A stretch of DNA of 64,000 bases from Chitinophaga sancti (GTDB taxonomy: Bacteria > Bacteroidota > Bacteroidia > Chitinophagales > Chitinophagaceae). How positions within the stretch are numbered: position 1 is the first letter of the stretch; every line of letters starts with the position of its first letter. A program made the translations under genes and the position numbers. The notes beneath the pieces are model-generated. The model searched no databases. It was not told where the DNA came from and worked only from the letters and a program-made list of their open reading frames with translations. Location: positions 2,940,001 through 3,004,000 of the forward strand of contig NZ_CP139247.1 in NCBI RefSeq assembly GCF_034087045.1, given 5' to 3'. This document shows positions 8,673 to 18,932 of the stretch, piece after piece.

Positions 8673-9164
8673 ATGCTCTCTATTATCGTTGCTGCTTCAG
8701 AAAATAATGTAATCGGTATTCATAATCATTTGCCATGGCACCTGCCTGTGGATATGAAATATTTCAAAGACACGACAATGGGAAAACCAATTGTCATGGG
8801 GCGTAAATCATTTGAAGAATTAGGAAGGGTATTGCCAGGCAGACCGAATATCATGATCACCCGTCAGCAGGATTATAGCAGCCCGGGTTTGATTGTGGTG
8901 CCTTCACTGGAAGCGGGTATTGAAAAGGCGAAAACCTTTGGTACAGAAGAGATTTTCATAACAGGAGGAGGGGAGATCTTCAAAATGGCTTTGCCAATCG
9001 TAGATAGATTGTACCTGACAAGGGTGCATGCGGAAGTGGATGGGGATACTTATTTCCCTGTATTTGATCCGACCGGGTGGAAACTGGTGAAGAATGAAAG
9101 GCATGAGAAGGATGAACGGCATGCACATGCGCTGACCTTCCAGGTGTGGGAACGCGAGAAATAA
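8673..9164 (+). CDS. folA: Dihydrofolate reductase
   Basis: The 163-residue protein is the usual chromosomal DHFR size. It reduces dihydrofolate to tetrahydrofolate with NADPH. Asp27 in NHLPWHLPVD is at the position of the catalytic acid, MGRKSFEELGR binds the cofactor, and ITGGGEIFKMAL is the conserved Gly-rich loop. It sits 29 nt behind thyA and ends at a strong bidirectional terminator shared with dnaG. Confidence 0.97.
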   Translation: MLSIIVAASENNVIGIHNHLPWHLPVDMKYFKDTTMGKPIVMGRKSFEELGRVLPGRPNIMITRQQDYSSPGLIVVPSLEAGIEKAKTFGTEEIFITGGGEIFKMALPIVDRLYLTRVHAEVDGDTYFPVFDPTGWKLVKNERHEKDERHAHALTFQVWEREK

Positions 9165-9200
9165 TTTAAAAGGCCGGGGCAATTGCCCCGGCCTTTTAAA
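9165..9200. terminator. Bidirectional terminator between folA and dnaG
   Basis: A perfect 16-bp stem, TTTAAAAGGCCGGGGC paired with its complement, has an AATT loop and fills the gap between the two convergent stop codons exactly. The A and T runs at its base give U-tracts on both strands. Confidence 0.9.
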
Positions 9201-11180
9201 TTATCTGAATATCACCGTCCCCAATCCATTCGTCAACTCATTTTCTAACTGCTTCAGGTGTTTATGCATTTTCATACAATTGATCTGAACCTCAAAATCC
9301 GTAGCCCGCTCCAGCTCCTGCTGGTTCTCCATAATCATCTTCCGTATCTTTCGTAGCATGAGGTAATTCGTAGTAGAGATCGTATCCTTCAGGTAAGCAT
9401 TATCTCCATACACCGTTTCAATCTCAAATTCTTCTTTCCATTTCGGACTCAGCTCTGCCTCTTTATCTTCCATGATCTGTACTACCATAGCCGTTACATC
9501 GTGATCGGCATGATACAGGAACCATTTCTTATCCGGCAGGTTATCCTCATCATACATTTGCTTATACTCCCTCAGAATTCGTTTTACAATTTCATTATCT
9601 GCCAGTGATTCAAAATCATAAGGCAGGTGGAAAATATAGTCGGCAACAGTATTTTTATCTTCTTCACTAAATGGTTTATCCCCAAAGCGGAGCAGTATTT
9701 TCACCAGTTCTCTTTCCTGTCGTTCATCAGGGTTAAAGAAGTTGTCCGACACTACACCACCATTCTCCATGGCTTCCATGGCAGCAATAGCTTCCGGAGA
9801 AAGATCATCGTCGGATGGAGAGGTATTTTTCTCCTGGTCTCTGGTAAACAGTTGTTCCTTTTTCTGGAATTTTTCTCTGATGAATTTATTCACCAGGTTG
9901 ATCAGACCTTGTTCATCAATTTTCAGTACCTGGCTACACTGGCGGATATAATCCTGTTGTTTGGTAAAGTCCTCGGTCTTATCGATCTTGGCGATGGTCT
10001 CCGCAATTTCATTTACCAGCTGGGATTTCTTGGTCGTATCAGTACCCGCATCCTGCATGGAAATTTGCAGTTTAAACAGGATGAAGTCCTGCTTATTGTC
10101 TGCAATAAATTGCCTGAAGGCGTCTGCGCCTATTTTTTGTACATAACTATCCGGGTCTTCCTTATCAGGTATTAATACCAGTTTCACATTCAATCCTTCC
10201 TCAATAGCCATATCCAAACCACGCAATGCCGCTTTTACACCAGCATTGTCACCATCGAAAAGGATGGTGAGGTTGTTAGTATATTTCTTGATAAGGCGCA
10301 GCTGGTGCTGTGTGAGGGAGGTACCACTGGAAGCCACCACGTTTTCAATCCCGGCCTGGTGCAGGGAAATGACGTCGGTATAACCTTCCACCAACAGACA
10401 TTCATTCAGTTTGTCGATAGAATGGCGGGCAAAGTAAGTACCATATAATACCCGGTTTTTGACATAGATCTCATTTTCCGGGGAGTTGACGTATTTGGGG
10501 GCACGGTCGTTCTTTACTAGAATACGCGCACCAAACCCTAGTACTTTACCACTCTGGTTATGAATAGGGAAGATCACCCTGCCACGGTAATTATCGCCGG
10601 GTTGTTCATTCCTGATGGTGACCAGACCTGTTTTTTGCAGGTATTCCAGGTTATAGCCTTTGGCAAGGGCGGCTTTGGTAAAGGCATCCCATACGTTCAG
10701 GCTGTATCCCAGCTGGAATTTGCGGATGGTTTCCTGCGTGAAACCTCTTTCCTCAAAATAGCTGAGACCTACGTTCTGACCTTCATCGGTATTAAAAAGT
10801 GTATTAGAAAAGTATTCCCTGGCGAAGTTGTTTATAATATACAGACTGTCAGCCAGCTGCTGCTGTTGCTTGACTTCTGCGCTGACTTCCGTCTCTTCTA
10901 TGGTAACGTCGTAGCGTTGAGCCAGCCATCGGAGGGCTTCCACATAGGAGTATTTTTCATGCTCCATGAGGAATTTGATAGCATTTCCGCTGACGCCGCA
11001 ACCAAAGCATTTGTAGATTTCCTTGCTGGGTGTGACGGTAAAAGACGGGCTTTTTTCGTTGTGAAAAGGACAGAGGCCAAGGTAGTTGGCGCCTCTCTTT
11101 TTCAACTTCACGAAATTGCCGACGATCTCTACAATGTCAATGCGGGCGAGAATCTGTTGTATGGTTGCTTGCGATATCAC
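9201..11180 (-). CDS. dnaG: DNA primase
   Basis: A 659-residue DnaG that synthesises RNA primers at replication forks. The CHC2 zinc-binding domain is at the N-terminus (CPFHNEKSPSF, then CFGCG). The catalytic core includes YRGRVIFPIHNQSGKVLGFG and the TOPRIM acidic motifs VEGYTDV and DGDNAG. The C-terminal part after about residue 430 is the helicase-interaction region. The start appears to be a GTG at 11180; the protein begins MISQATIQQILARIDIVEIV, the normal family N-terminus, so no upstream extension is needed. Single gene on this strand. Confidence 0.96.
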   Translation of the reverse strand: MISQATIQQILARIDIVEIVGNFVKLKKRGANYLGLCPFHNEKSPSFTVTPSKEIYKCFGCGVSGNAIKFLMEHEKYSYVEALRWLAQRYDVTIEETEVSAEVKQQQQLADSLYIINNFAREYFSNTLFNTDEGQNVGLSYFEERGFTQETIRKFQLGYSLNVWDAFTKAALAKGYNLEYLQKTGLVTIRNEQPGDNYRGRVIFPIHNQSGKVLGFGARILVKNDRAPKYVNSPENEIYVKNRVLYGTYFARHSIDKLNECLLVEGYTDVISLHQAGIENVVASSGTSLTQHQLRLIKKYTNNLTILFDGDNAGVKAALRGLDMAIEEGLNVKLVLIPDKEDPDSYVQKIGADAFRQFIADNKQDFILFKLQISMQDAGTDTTKKSQLVNEIAETIAKIDKTEDFTKQQDYIRQCSQVLKIDEQGLINLVNKFIREKFQKKEQLFTRDQEKNTSPSDDDLSPEAIAAMEAMENGGVVSDNFFNPDERQERELVKILLRFGDKPFSEEDKNTVADYIFHLPYDFESLADNEIVKRILREYKQMYDEDNLPDKKWFLYHADHDVTAMVVQIMEDKEAELSPKWKEEFEIETVYGDNAYLKDTISTTNYLMLRKIRKMIMENQQELERATDFEVQINCMKMHKHLKQLENELTNGLGTVIFR

Positions 11181-11421
11181 ACCGCAAATTAGTCATTTTT
11201 GGCCGGGTGCGATACGATATTGCATAATTGACTCATATACCCTTAATAATCCTATATATAAATGAGAAGAATTTTGCTATTGTTTTATTATCCTTCGTAA
11301 AAAAAGGAGTAATGCCTTTATAATCAACCCCAAACCCTGCTATCTGATAAAAAAATACCTGTAATGGGTAATTTTACATTTAATAAAGTTCCATAACCAG
11401 ACTAATTTTATCTAACTCGGA

Positions 11422-12015
11422 ATGGAATCAAAAATCAACAACGATCAAATTCTGGCCACGCGTCTGAAGAACGGCGATCACTCCGCATTTGAGGACTTGT
11501 ATGCTACTTATCACCAGTTACTGTACAGTGTAGCATTCAAATACCTGAAAAGCGCAGCGGCTGCTGAAGATGCTGTGCACGAAACGTTCGTCAGACTGTG
11601 GACACACAGAGACGCACTCGATCCGTTGCAGGGGGTACGCAACTACCTGTTCAAAACCCTCAAATTCTATATTCTGAACCTCATCAGGAATAACAAGCGC
11701 ATGCTTGTCAAAAACTATGAAATCACCTACAATGCAGGCGAAATTCACCAGGAAACCGAATCTTCTGTCATATTCAACGATTATAAAAAAGCGGTGGATA
11801 CTGCTATCAACAGCCTGTCTGCCCAAAAGAAACATATCTTTAAAATGAGATCCGAGCAGGGGCTCACCAATGAAGAAGTTGCCCAGCGCTTAGGATTGAG
11901 TATCAATACAGTAAAGTTCCAATATTCACAGGCCAGCAAGACCCTGAAGTCAGTTTTAAAACTTCTTTTTCTCCTCTCTGTAATCGTTTACAAACTTTTT
12001 TTTTCCTGGACATAA
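11422..12015 (+). CDS. ECF RNA polymerase sigma factor
   Basis: A 197-residue sigma-70 factor of the ECF type. Region 2 lies at about 20-90 (DLYATYHQLLYSVAFKYL, then AEDAVHETFVRLW) and region 4 at about 130-185 (LTNEEVAQRLGLSINTVKF, a helix-turn-helix). The C-terminus has a hydrophobic tail (LLFLLSVIVYKLFF), common in Bacteroidota SusCD-linked sigma factors. It heads a run of sigma, FecR, SusC and SusD, so it very likely directs transcription of the downstream susC when its ligand is sensed. Confidence 0.92.
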   Translation: MESKINNDQILATRLKNGDHSAFEDLYATYHQLLYSVAFKYLKSAAAAEDAVHETFVRLWTHRDALDPLQGVRNYLFKTLKFYILNLIRNNKRMLVKNYEITYNAGEIHQETESSVIFNDYKKAVDTAINSLSAQKKHIFKMRSEQGLTNEEVAQRLGLSINTVKFQYSQASKTLKSVLKLLFLLSVIVYKLFFSWT

Positions 12016-12047
12016 TACTTTCTTAAACCTCAGGTGTAGTACTATAT

Positions 12048-13010
12048 ATGAAGCCGCTTATCGACCAGCATCTTTTACAAAAGTTCAGACAGGATCAATG
12101 CACACCAGAAGAATATAAAATTGTTCTGGATTGGTTCTCTACGGATGAAGGTAAAAAGTACCTGGAAGAATCGATCATGCAGGACCTGGAAGAAGGAAAA
12201 GGAAGTGATGTCACCGCATCGCCGGCACTGTACGAAACGGTAATGAATAGCATCGCTTACAAGCCACGACGCCGCATCTACACTATGCTAAAAGTAGCTG
12301 CTGTCACCGCAGGGTTGATAGTGATGACCTATGCAGGAGTTTTCTTTTATCATCATCAACAGCTTCAAGTAATTCATACAGCTTATGGAGAACTACGTAC
12401 CGTCGTATTACCAGATCAATCAGTGATCACCCTGAATGCCAATAGTACATTACGCTATTATGATAATTGGGATCAATCAAAAAACAGGGAAGTCTGGATA
12501 GAAGGAGAAGCCTGGTTCTCCGTTCAGAAATCTCCCGTTCCACGGCCTTTTCTGGTCAATACTGCCAGCCGGATGCAGGTAGAAGTATTAGGTACCACCT
12601 TTAATCTCATCGACAGACATGGTCGTATGCAGGTAGTACTTAGTTCAGGCAAAGTCCGCCTGCATAGCAGTGAAGAACCAGAAAAAGCAATCGTTATGCA
12701 GCCAGGTGACCTGGTCGAATTCAAACAGCAACAGAAGACTGTACAAAGGAAGCATACAGACACACTCACCTATACTTCCTGGACTAAGCGCAATCTTCAT
12801 TTTGAAAATGCCACCTTCGCACAGCTGGCACAGCAACTGGAAGATACCTATGGCGTAACTGTAGAGATAAGGGACTCCTCTCTGTTACACCAACAGTTCA
12901 CCGGCACTGTACCCGGTCAGCACATGGATATGTTGCTGGAAGGTTTATCGGAACTATTTCATGTAAAGATCAAAAAGGAAAACAACAGAGTAATAATAGA
13001 AAAAAAGTAA
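12048..13010 (+). CDS. FecR family anti-sigma factor
   Basis: The 320-residue protein has a cytoplasmic sigma-binding segment (1-80, with the CTPEEYKIVLDWF motif), a membrane helix at about 79-102, a periplasmic FecR domain (LPDQSVITLNANSTLRYYD, EGEAWFSV, VLGTTFNL) and a C-terminal DUF4974 domain. It holds the upstream sigma factor at the membrane and releases it when the STN domain of the outer-membrane receptor signals. It starts 32 nt after the sigma gene. This complete copy contrasts with the shortened FecR-like frame at 5.3-6.1 kb. Confidence 0.93.
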   Translation: MKPLIDQHLLQKFRQDQCTPEEYKIVLDWFSTDEGKKYLEESIMQDLEEGKGSDVTASPALYETVMNSIAYKPRRRIYTMLKVAAVTAGLIVMTYAGVFFYHHQQLQVIHTAYGELRTVVLPDQSVITLNANSTLRYYDNWDQSKNREVWIEGEAWFSVQKSPVPRPFLVNTASRMQVEVLGTTFNLIDRHGRMQVVLSSGKVRLHSSEEPEKAIVMQPGDLVEFKQQQKTVQRKHTDTLTYTSWTKRNLHFENATFAQLAQQLEDTYGVTVEIRDSSLLHQQFTGTVPGQHMDMLLEGLSELFHVKIKKENNRVIIEKK

Positions 13011-13170
13011 GAAAAACAACCAATGCGTAAGAGATGTATGCTGGTGTACAACAGCATGCAACAGTAACAGCGCTTTTATTTCATTCATGCTTAAAGGCAG
13101 TAGCACACCTGCTCAATAGCGGAGCAGGGCTTCTTATGTCTTTTAAAACAGTAACACAAACCACACTCAC

Positions 13171-16100
13171 ATGAACAAGTTCGTTAGTGCCTTTATGGCG
13201 GCTATGGGCATGGTATGTTTAAACAACATACCTGCCAGTGCCCAGGACCTGGCTATGCTGGGGAAATCCGGCACTGCTCCTTTCGAAAGAACGCAGACTA
13301 AATCGCTGAAAACAGTTCTTGACAAGCTGGAGCTCAAGTACAATGTACACTTCATGTACAAAAGCAAGCTGGCCAAATTGCAGTTGTCGAACGTAGAAGA
13401 AAGCACAGCTTCCCTCGAAGATGAGCTGAAAACTATTACCGTTCCTAACAAACTGCGTTATAAAAAACTCGGAGAAGGTTTCTATATCATCTTTGCACAA
13501 GATGATGAACCTGCTACGCCAACTACTTCCAACGGTGATTTAAACACAATCGCTTCTTCATCCATCACTCCTGAAACCATTACTGCTACCTCGCTGAGAG
13601 CCATACCCGTTACTGGTGTGGTGACCGATGATAAAGGTCAACCCATTCCTGGCGTTACCGTACTGGTAAAAGGTACTACCATTGGTACTACTACCGATGC
13701 TACCGGTGCATGGAAACTGAATGTTCCGGATGCCACCGCTGTATTGGAATTCTCTTTTATCGGTTATGTAAAACAGGAAGTACCTGTAAATGGTACCACG
13801 ACCTTCAATATAAAACTGATGTCGGATGTGACAAGCATGTCTGAAGTCGTTGTAGTAGGTTATGGTACACAGAAAAAAGTAAACCTCACAGGTGCGGTAA
13901 CCGCCATCGATGGTAAGGAAATCAGCGCCAAACCTGTAGGCCAGGTGTCTACAGCACTGCAAGGGGTTGCTCCGGGCGTAACCGTTACCACTGCATCCGG
14001 TCAGCCTGGTGTTGACCAGGGTACAATCAAGATCCGTGGTGTCGGTACACTGAACAACACTGATCCGCTGGTGCTGGTAGATGGGGTGCAGATGAGTATG
14101 AACGATGTCGATGCCAATGATATCGCTACCTATTCTGTACTGAAAGATGCTGCTGCCGCTGCAATCTATGGTGTGAGAGCTGCAAATGGTGTAATCCTCA
14201 TCACCACTAAAAGAGGTGTCACCGGCAAAGCGAAAGTGAGCTATTCCAATTATTTTGGCTGGCAGAATCCTGCCCGTCTTGCAAAATATGTAGGTGCAAA
14301 GGACTTCATGAAACTGGTAAACCAATCAGCTATCAACACTGGTGGCGCTGCGGTTTATTCTGATTCCCAGATCTCTGCCTACGACGACCCTAACCGCGAT
14401 ACCGATCTTTACCCCGACAATTACTGGCTCAAGAAAATCCTGACCGGTAGCGGGTTTCAACAGGAACACAGCCTGGGTATAGCAGGTGGTTCTGAAAATG
14501 TGAAATACCATTTCTCTGCAAACTATTTCGATCAGAAAGGTCTGATCACCAACATGGACTTCAACAGAATTACCGTTCGTCTGAACACAGATATCAATGT
14601 GACCAAACGACTGACATTCAGTGCAGACATCTCTGCCCGTATGAATGACAGAAATGAACCACAGGGCGTATCTGGTTCCGCATGGTACCAGTTTGGCCAG
14701 GGTGCAGTGATCAACCCACTTACGGTGAACAAGTATAAAGATGGTACCTGGGCTATTGTAAGAGGTGGCCAGAACCCCATCCGTTTACAGCAGGAAGGTG
14801 GATTGTACAACTACAAGAGTAACCTCTTCTCCGGCAATTTCAAAGGCGTTTACGACCTTGTTAAAGGATTAAAACTGACAGGTACCGCAGCAGTGAACTA
14901 CCAGTCTGATTACAACTCCCTCCGCGACAAAACGTTGAATTATTATACGGATCATCCTACTAATTCCGTAATTCTGCAGTTAGGTCAGAACGATCTGACC
15001 AAGGAAGCACAGGGCTACTGGTTCAAAAACTTCCAGGCATTGGCAGAATACACCAAACAAATCGGTAAACATTATTTCAAATTGTTAGGCGGTGCTTCAC
15101 AACTGAATGAAACCACCGATTACCTGAACGGTTTCAGAAAGAATCTCGCAACTGGTACCACACAACTCAATGGTGGTGAACAATCCGGTCAGAGCACAGC
15201 AGGTTATGCTATGGAATACAACCTGGTGTCCTTCTTCGGCAGATTGAACTATAACTACGATGAGAAGTACCTGTTCGAAGCAAACATTCGTCGTGATGGT
15301 TCTTCCCGGTTCCCTGAAGGCCAGAAGTGGGGTACATTCCCTTCCTTCTCACTGGGTTGGAGAGTATCACAGGAATCATTTATGCAGGATATAAGCTGGC
15401 TGAATGATCTGAAATTACGTGGTTCATGGGGTAAGCTGGGTAATGACAGGGTGGTTGTAAATTCAAGTGATCCTACTTCTTACAACTATCCTTACCAGAC
15501 TACCTATAGTTATGGCAGCTATCCTTTTGGTGGTGTGCTGAATCCAACTGCGGGTATATCTGTTTATCCAAACAGTGGTTTGACATGGGAAACTTCCACT
15601 ATGACCGATATCGGTGTGGATGCAACGATCCTGAAAAAACTGGATGTTACTTTCGACTGGTATAACAGAACGACAGACAACATCCTAATGACATTGCCTA
15701 TTCCATCTTCTGTAGGTCTGAGCCCTTCAGCTATGAATGCTGCCAAAGTACAGAACATAGGTTGGGAACTGGGTCTGAACTACCATAACTCAATCGGTGA
15801 CAAAGGATTTAAATACAATGTTGGTTTCAACATTTCTGATGTACACAACAAGATCCTGGATGTAAAAGGTACTGACCAGATCAGTGCAAACACCAACTAC
15901 ATTTACACAGGTACTGTAACCGGTCAGCCAATCAATGCGCTGTATGGTTATAAATCAGAAGGTATCTTCCAGACAGCAGAACAGGTAGCTGGCCATGCTA
16001 AGCAAACCGTTGGTACCACTGGCCCTGGTGACCTGATCTACAAAGACATCAATGGTGATGGTACCATCACGCAGGCGCTGGATAGCAAAGGTGGTGATAT

Positions 16101-16587
16101 GGTGTATCTCGGCAATACCATGCCTCGCTTTACATACGGTTTCAACCTGGGTGCATCTTACAAGCACTTCGATTTCTCTGCATTCTTCCAGGGTGTAGGT
16201 AAAGTAGATATCATGACCATGCCCATAGAAAGAGCGCCTATCAGCAACGATGGTAACTTCAGAGAAGAACACCTGGATAGCTGGACTTCTACCAATACAG
16301 GTGCTGCTTTCCCAAGACTGCTCACGACTACACAGAACTACCAGGCTTCTTCCTACTGGGTAAGGAGTGGTGCATATCTGCGTCTGAAAACAGTACAGCT
16401 GGGTTATTCTCTGCCATCCAACATTTTGGGTAAATCAGGATTTGACAGATGCCGTGTGTATGTAAGTGGTGCTAACCTGCTTACCTTCTCTTCACTGCCT
16501 AATGATATAGATCCGGAGTCTCCAAACGATAGCAGGTATTACCCACAGGTAAAGACCTTCACTTTCGGATTAAATGTGTCATTCTAA
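13171..16587 (+). CDS. SusC/RagA family TonB-linked outer-membrane transporter with STN domain
   Basis: This 1138-residue receptor imports large nutrients across the outer membrane using TonB energy. It has a signal peptide (1-25, ending ASAQ), a secretin/TonB N-terminal (STN) domain at about 45-105 that relays signals to FecR, and a carboxypeptidase-regulatory-like domain at about 148-230 (VTGVVTDDKGQPIPGVTVLV). The TonB box region EVVVVGYGTQKKVNLTGAV, a plug domain and a 22-strand barrel follow. The STN domain matches the adjacent sigma/anti-sigma pair. It is followed at 12 nt by susD. No CAZyme is adjacent, so the substrate cannot be inferred; protein- or glycopeptide-derived ligands are as likely as glycans. 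Confidence 0.95.
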   Translation: MNKFVSAFMAAMGMVCLNNIPASAQDLAMLGKSGTAPFERTQTKSLKTVLDKLELKYNVHFMYKSKLAKLQLSNVEESTASLEDELKTITVPNKLRYKKLGEGFYIIFAQDDEPATPTTSNGDLNTIASSSITPETITATSLRAIPVTGVVTDDKGQPIPGVTVLVKGTTIGTTTDATGAWKLNVPDATAVLEFSFIGYVKQEVPVNGTTTFNIKLMSDVTSMSEVVVVGYGTQKKVNLTGAVTAIDGKEISAKPVGQVSTALQGVAPGVTVTTASGQPGVDQGTIKIRGVGTLNNTDPLVLVDGVQMSMNDVDANDIATYSVLKDAAAAAIYGVRAANGVILITTKRGVTGKAKVSYSNYFGWQNPARLAKYVGAKDFMKLVNQSAINTGGAAVYSDSQISAYDDPNRDTDLYPDNYWLKKILTGSGFQQEHSLGIAGGSENVKYHFSANYFDQKGLITNMDFNRITVRLNTDINVTKRLTFSADISARMNDRNEPQGVSGSAWYQFGQGAVINPLTVNKYKDGTWAIVRGGQNPIRLQQEGGLYNYKSNLFSGNFKGVYDLVKGLKLTGTAAVNYQSDYNSLRDKTLNYYTDHPTNSVILQLGQNDLTKEAQGYWFKNFQALAEYTKQIGKHYFKLLGGASQLNETTDYLNGFRKNLATGTTQLNGGEQSGQSTAGYAMEYNLVSFFGRLNYNYDEKYLFEANIRRDGSSRFPEGQKWGTFPSFSLGWRVSQESFMQDISWLNDLKLRGSWGKLGNDRVVVNSSDPTSYNYPYQTTYSYGSYPFGGVLNPTAGISVYPNSGLTWETSTMTDIGVDATILKKLDVTFDWYNRTTDNILMTLPIPSSVGLSPSAMNAAKVQNIGWELGLNYHNSIGDKGFKYNVGFNISDVHNKILDVKGTDQISANTNYIYTGTVTGQPINALYGYKSEGIFQTAEQVAGHAKQTVGTTGPGDLIYKDINGDGTITQALDSKGGDMVYLGNTMPRFTYGFNLGASYKHFDFSAFFQGVGKVDIMTMPIERAPISNDGNFREEHLDSWTSTNTGAAFPRLLTTTQNYQASSYWVRSGAYLRLKTVQLGYSLPSNILGKSGFDRCRVYVSGANLLTFSSLPNDIDPESPNDSRYYPQVKTFTFGLNVSF

Positions 16588-16599
16588 ATTTAGTAAGCC

Positions 16600-18174
16600 A
16601 TGAAGAAATTATCGATATTAATCATGCTGGGTGGAATCGCATTTGCCGGTTGTAATAAACAACTGGACGATCAGCCACAATCCAGTACCAGCCAGGCAAC
16701 TTACTGGGCTACTGCTACAGATGCCACCAATGCTGTGAATAATTGTTATACCCGTCTCGGTGATGTGGATAACCGTATCTTCATTTCCTGTGCTACAGAT
16801 GATAGTTACAGCTGGAGCGACTGGCCAAGTGATGTGAGGCTGGTAGGTAATGGAAGTGCTTCTATCAGTACAGGTACTTTCGCGAATTTTTGGAGTAACC
16901 TGTATCATATGATTGCCACCTGCAATGATGTGATGGATAATATAGACAGGGTGACTATGGATGCTGACCTGAAAGCACGTCTGAAAGGTGAAGCCCGTTT
17001 TATCCGTGCATATGCTTATCAGCAGCTGATCGGATTGTATGGTGATGTGGTGTTCAGAGATCATACACCTACTGCAGCTGAATTTTCTGTTGCACGTACA
17101 CCACGCGCTACTGTTGCCAAGTGGATTGTAGACGAAGTGGATGCCATTGCACCAGATCTGCCTATATCCTACGGTACTGCTGACCAGGGTAGAATTACCC
17201 GTGGTGCAGCGTTAGCACTGAAAGCACGTACACTGCTGTATGAAGGTGATTATACTAATGCGGCTACTGCTGCAAAGGCAGTGATGGACCTGGGTTATTA
17301 CCAGATCGATGCGAACTACAACAGCCTGTTTAATGGTTCAAACAAGAACAGCCTGGAACTCATTTTAACTGCTGGTTATGTAAAGACAACACATCCAAGT
17401 GCAATGGCTACCTGGGTAGGTGGTCCTTCAATGGGTGGTTGGTCACAGGTAGTGCCCCTGCAATCACTCGTAGATGCGTATGAATGTACAGATGGTTTGC
17501 CGATCGATCAGTCACCGCTGTATGATGCAGCGAACCCTTTCAAAAATCGTGACCCACGTTTGAGAAAGGTGGTCGTAACACCGGGTGATACCCTGAATGG
17601 TGTGGTGATTGATGTAACAAATAAGAATGGCCTGGATGCATTGGGTAAAAACAATGCCTCATTCACTGGTTATTATTATAAGAAATATGTACCTACCGAT
17701 ATTGATGGTAACTGGGATAGTAACTCTTACAATGACATGGTGCTGATTCGCTATGCAGAAGTACTGCTCACCTATGCAGAATCAAAGATCGAACTGAACC
17801 AGATCGACCAGTCTGTATATGATGCGATCAATCTGGTAAGACAACGTCCGGGTGTAGGTATGCCTGCAGTAACGGCAACGACTGCTCCTACACAGGCAGC
17901 ACTGAGAGAAGTGGTACGTCGTGAAAGACATGTGGAGTTCCCAATGGAAGACAACCGCATTTTCGACATCCGTCGCTGGAAAATAGCTGAGACAGTGATG
18001 CCGGGAGTCGCGCATGGTATCCTGAATAATTATGATGCTACCCGTTCTGATTATGGTAGCAATGTGGTGATTGAAACAAGGAAATTTACCAATCCCCGCG
18101 ATTATCTCTGGCCGGTACCACAGTCCGAAATTTCTGTGAATACGGCAGCATTGCCGAACAACACAGGATGGTGA
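16600..18174 (+). CDS. RagB/SusD family surface lipoprotein
   Basis: A 524-residue SusD homologue that caps the SusC barrel and captures ligand at the cell surface. The signal ends in a lipobox with Cys18 (IAFAGC). The N-terminal TPR-type helices (AEARFIRAY-like GEARFIRAYAYQQLIGLYGD) and the C-terminal region (VRRERHVEFPMEDNRIFDIRRW) are characteristic. It starts 12 nt after susC and is followed by a terminator-like hairpin, so it closes the main operon. Confidence 0.95.
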   Translation: MKKLSILIMLGGIAFAGCNKQLDDQPQSSTSQATYWATATDATNAVNNCYTRLGDVDNRIFISCATDDSYSWSDWPSDVRLVGNGSASISTGTFANFWSNLYHMIATCNDVMDNIDRVTMDADLKARLKGEARFIRAYAYQQLIGLYGDVVFRDHTPTAAEFSVARTPRATVAKWIVDEVDAIAPDLPISYGTADQGRITRGAALALKARTLLYEGDYTNAATAAKAVMDLGYYQIDANYNSLFNGSNKNSLELILTAGYVKTTHPSAMATWVGGPSMGGWSQVVPLQSLVDAYECTDGLPIDQSPLYDAANPFKNRDPRLRKVVVTPGDTLNGVVIDVTNKNGLDALGKNNASFTGYYYKKYVPTDIDGNWDSNSYNDMVLIRYAEVLLTYAESKIELNQIDQSVYDAINLVRQRPGVGMPAVTATTAPTQAALREVVRRERHVEFPMEDNRIFDIRRWKIAETVMPGVAHGILNNYDATRSDYGSNVVIETRKFTNPRDYLWPVPQSEISVNTAALPNNTGW

Positions 18175-18204
18175 TTTAGTCAAATCTCCCGCCAAACTAA
18201 AGAG

Positions 18205-18237
18205 TGCTTCTGCCGAAAGGCAGGAGCATTTTTTTTT
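18205..18237 (+). terminator. Terminator after susD
   Basis: TGCTTCTGCC pairs with GGCAGGAGCA across a GAAA loop (one wobble) and is followed by nine T residues. It separates susC-susD from the LVIVD genes. Confidence 0.8.
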
Positions 18238-18395
18238 GAATGAAAGGATGACGGCAAAGCCTTCTCTCCACCGGCGCCAGCCGGAATAATTGCGATCCTC
18301 CTTGCTGCCGCAGGCCAATTCAGTTAAAGACATGTTAATATCTTAAATGAATAGTAACATCTACCGCCAATGATCCGCTTTATTAAAAAATCTTT

Positions 18396-18932
18396 ATGCC
18401 TACCCGACTGTTATTCTGTACGCTGTTCGGGGTACTGTTACTCTTAAATGCCTGTGGCTCGGACAATGAGTGGGACACCAGTAAAACTCCCTACGAGCCC
18501 GGTTATAATGCAGACCCTAACTCAAAATTGGTTCGTTTTCTATCACCCCAGTCCACTATCAATGGTGGAAACCTCTACACTTCCGGCGACTATGTACTGG
18601 AAGAAGAGAAGGACGAAGGCTTACATGTTATTTCCTACCAGGACCCTGCCCATCCTAAAAAACTGGCTTTCATCAGCATCCCCGGCTTCCGCGCAGCCGC
18701 TATCAAAGGTGATTACCTGTACGTCAGTAACTACGATGACCTGGTCACCATTCGCCTGAATAGCTTTAATAATCTGCAGGAAACGAACCGCATTTCCAAA
18801 GCATGGCACCTGAACGATTATCCACCCTTTACAGGCGTATTATTTATTTGCGCCGATTCTACCAAAGGCACGATCGTGTCCTGGAAACTGAGTGAAGATC
18901 TTACCGGAACCTCCGCAAAATGTCGTCGATAA
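18396..18932 (+). CDS. LVIVD-repeat lipoprotein, N-terminal half
   Basis: A 178-residue protein with a signal and lipobox (LLLLNAC, Cys20). The repeats have the LVIVD/beta-propeller character: GLHVISYQDPAHPKKLAFI and IKGDYLYVSNYDDLVTIRL. Bacteroidota LVIVD surface lipoproteins usually run to about 400 residues in one chain; here translation stops at 18932 after KCRR and the remaining repeats are in the next frame. The stop and the next ATG overlap as TAATG. It lies behind the SusCD locus and may bind the same ligand at the surface. It may be the first half of a frameshifted gene. Confidence 0.65.
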   Translation: MPTRLLFCTLFGVLLLLNACGSDNEWDTSKTPYEPGYNADPNSKLVRFLSPQSTINGGNLYTSGDYVLEEEKDEGLHVISYQDPAHPKKLAFISIPGFRAAAIKGDYLYVSNYDDLVTIRLNSFNNLQETNRISKAWHLNDYPPFTGVLFICADSTKGTIVSWKLSEDLTGTSAKCRR

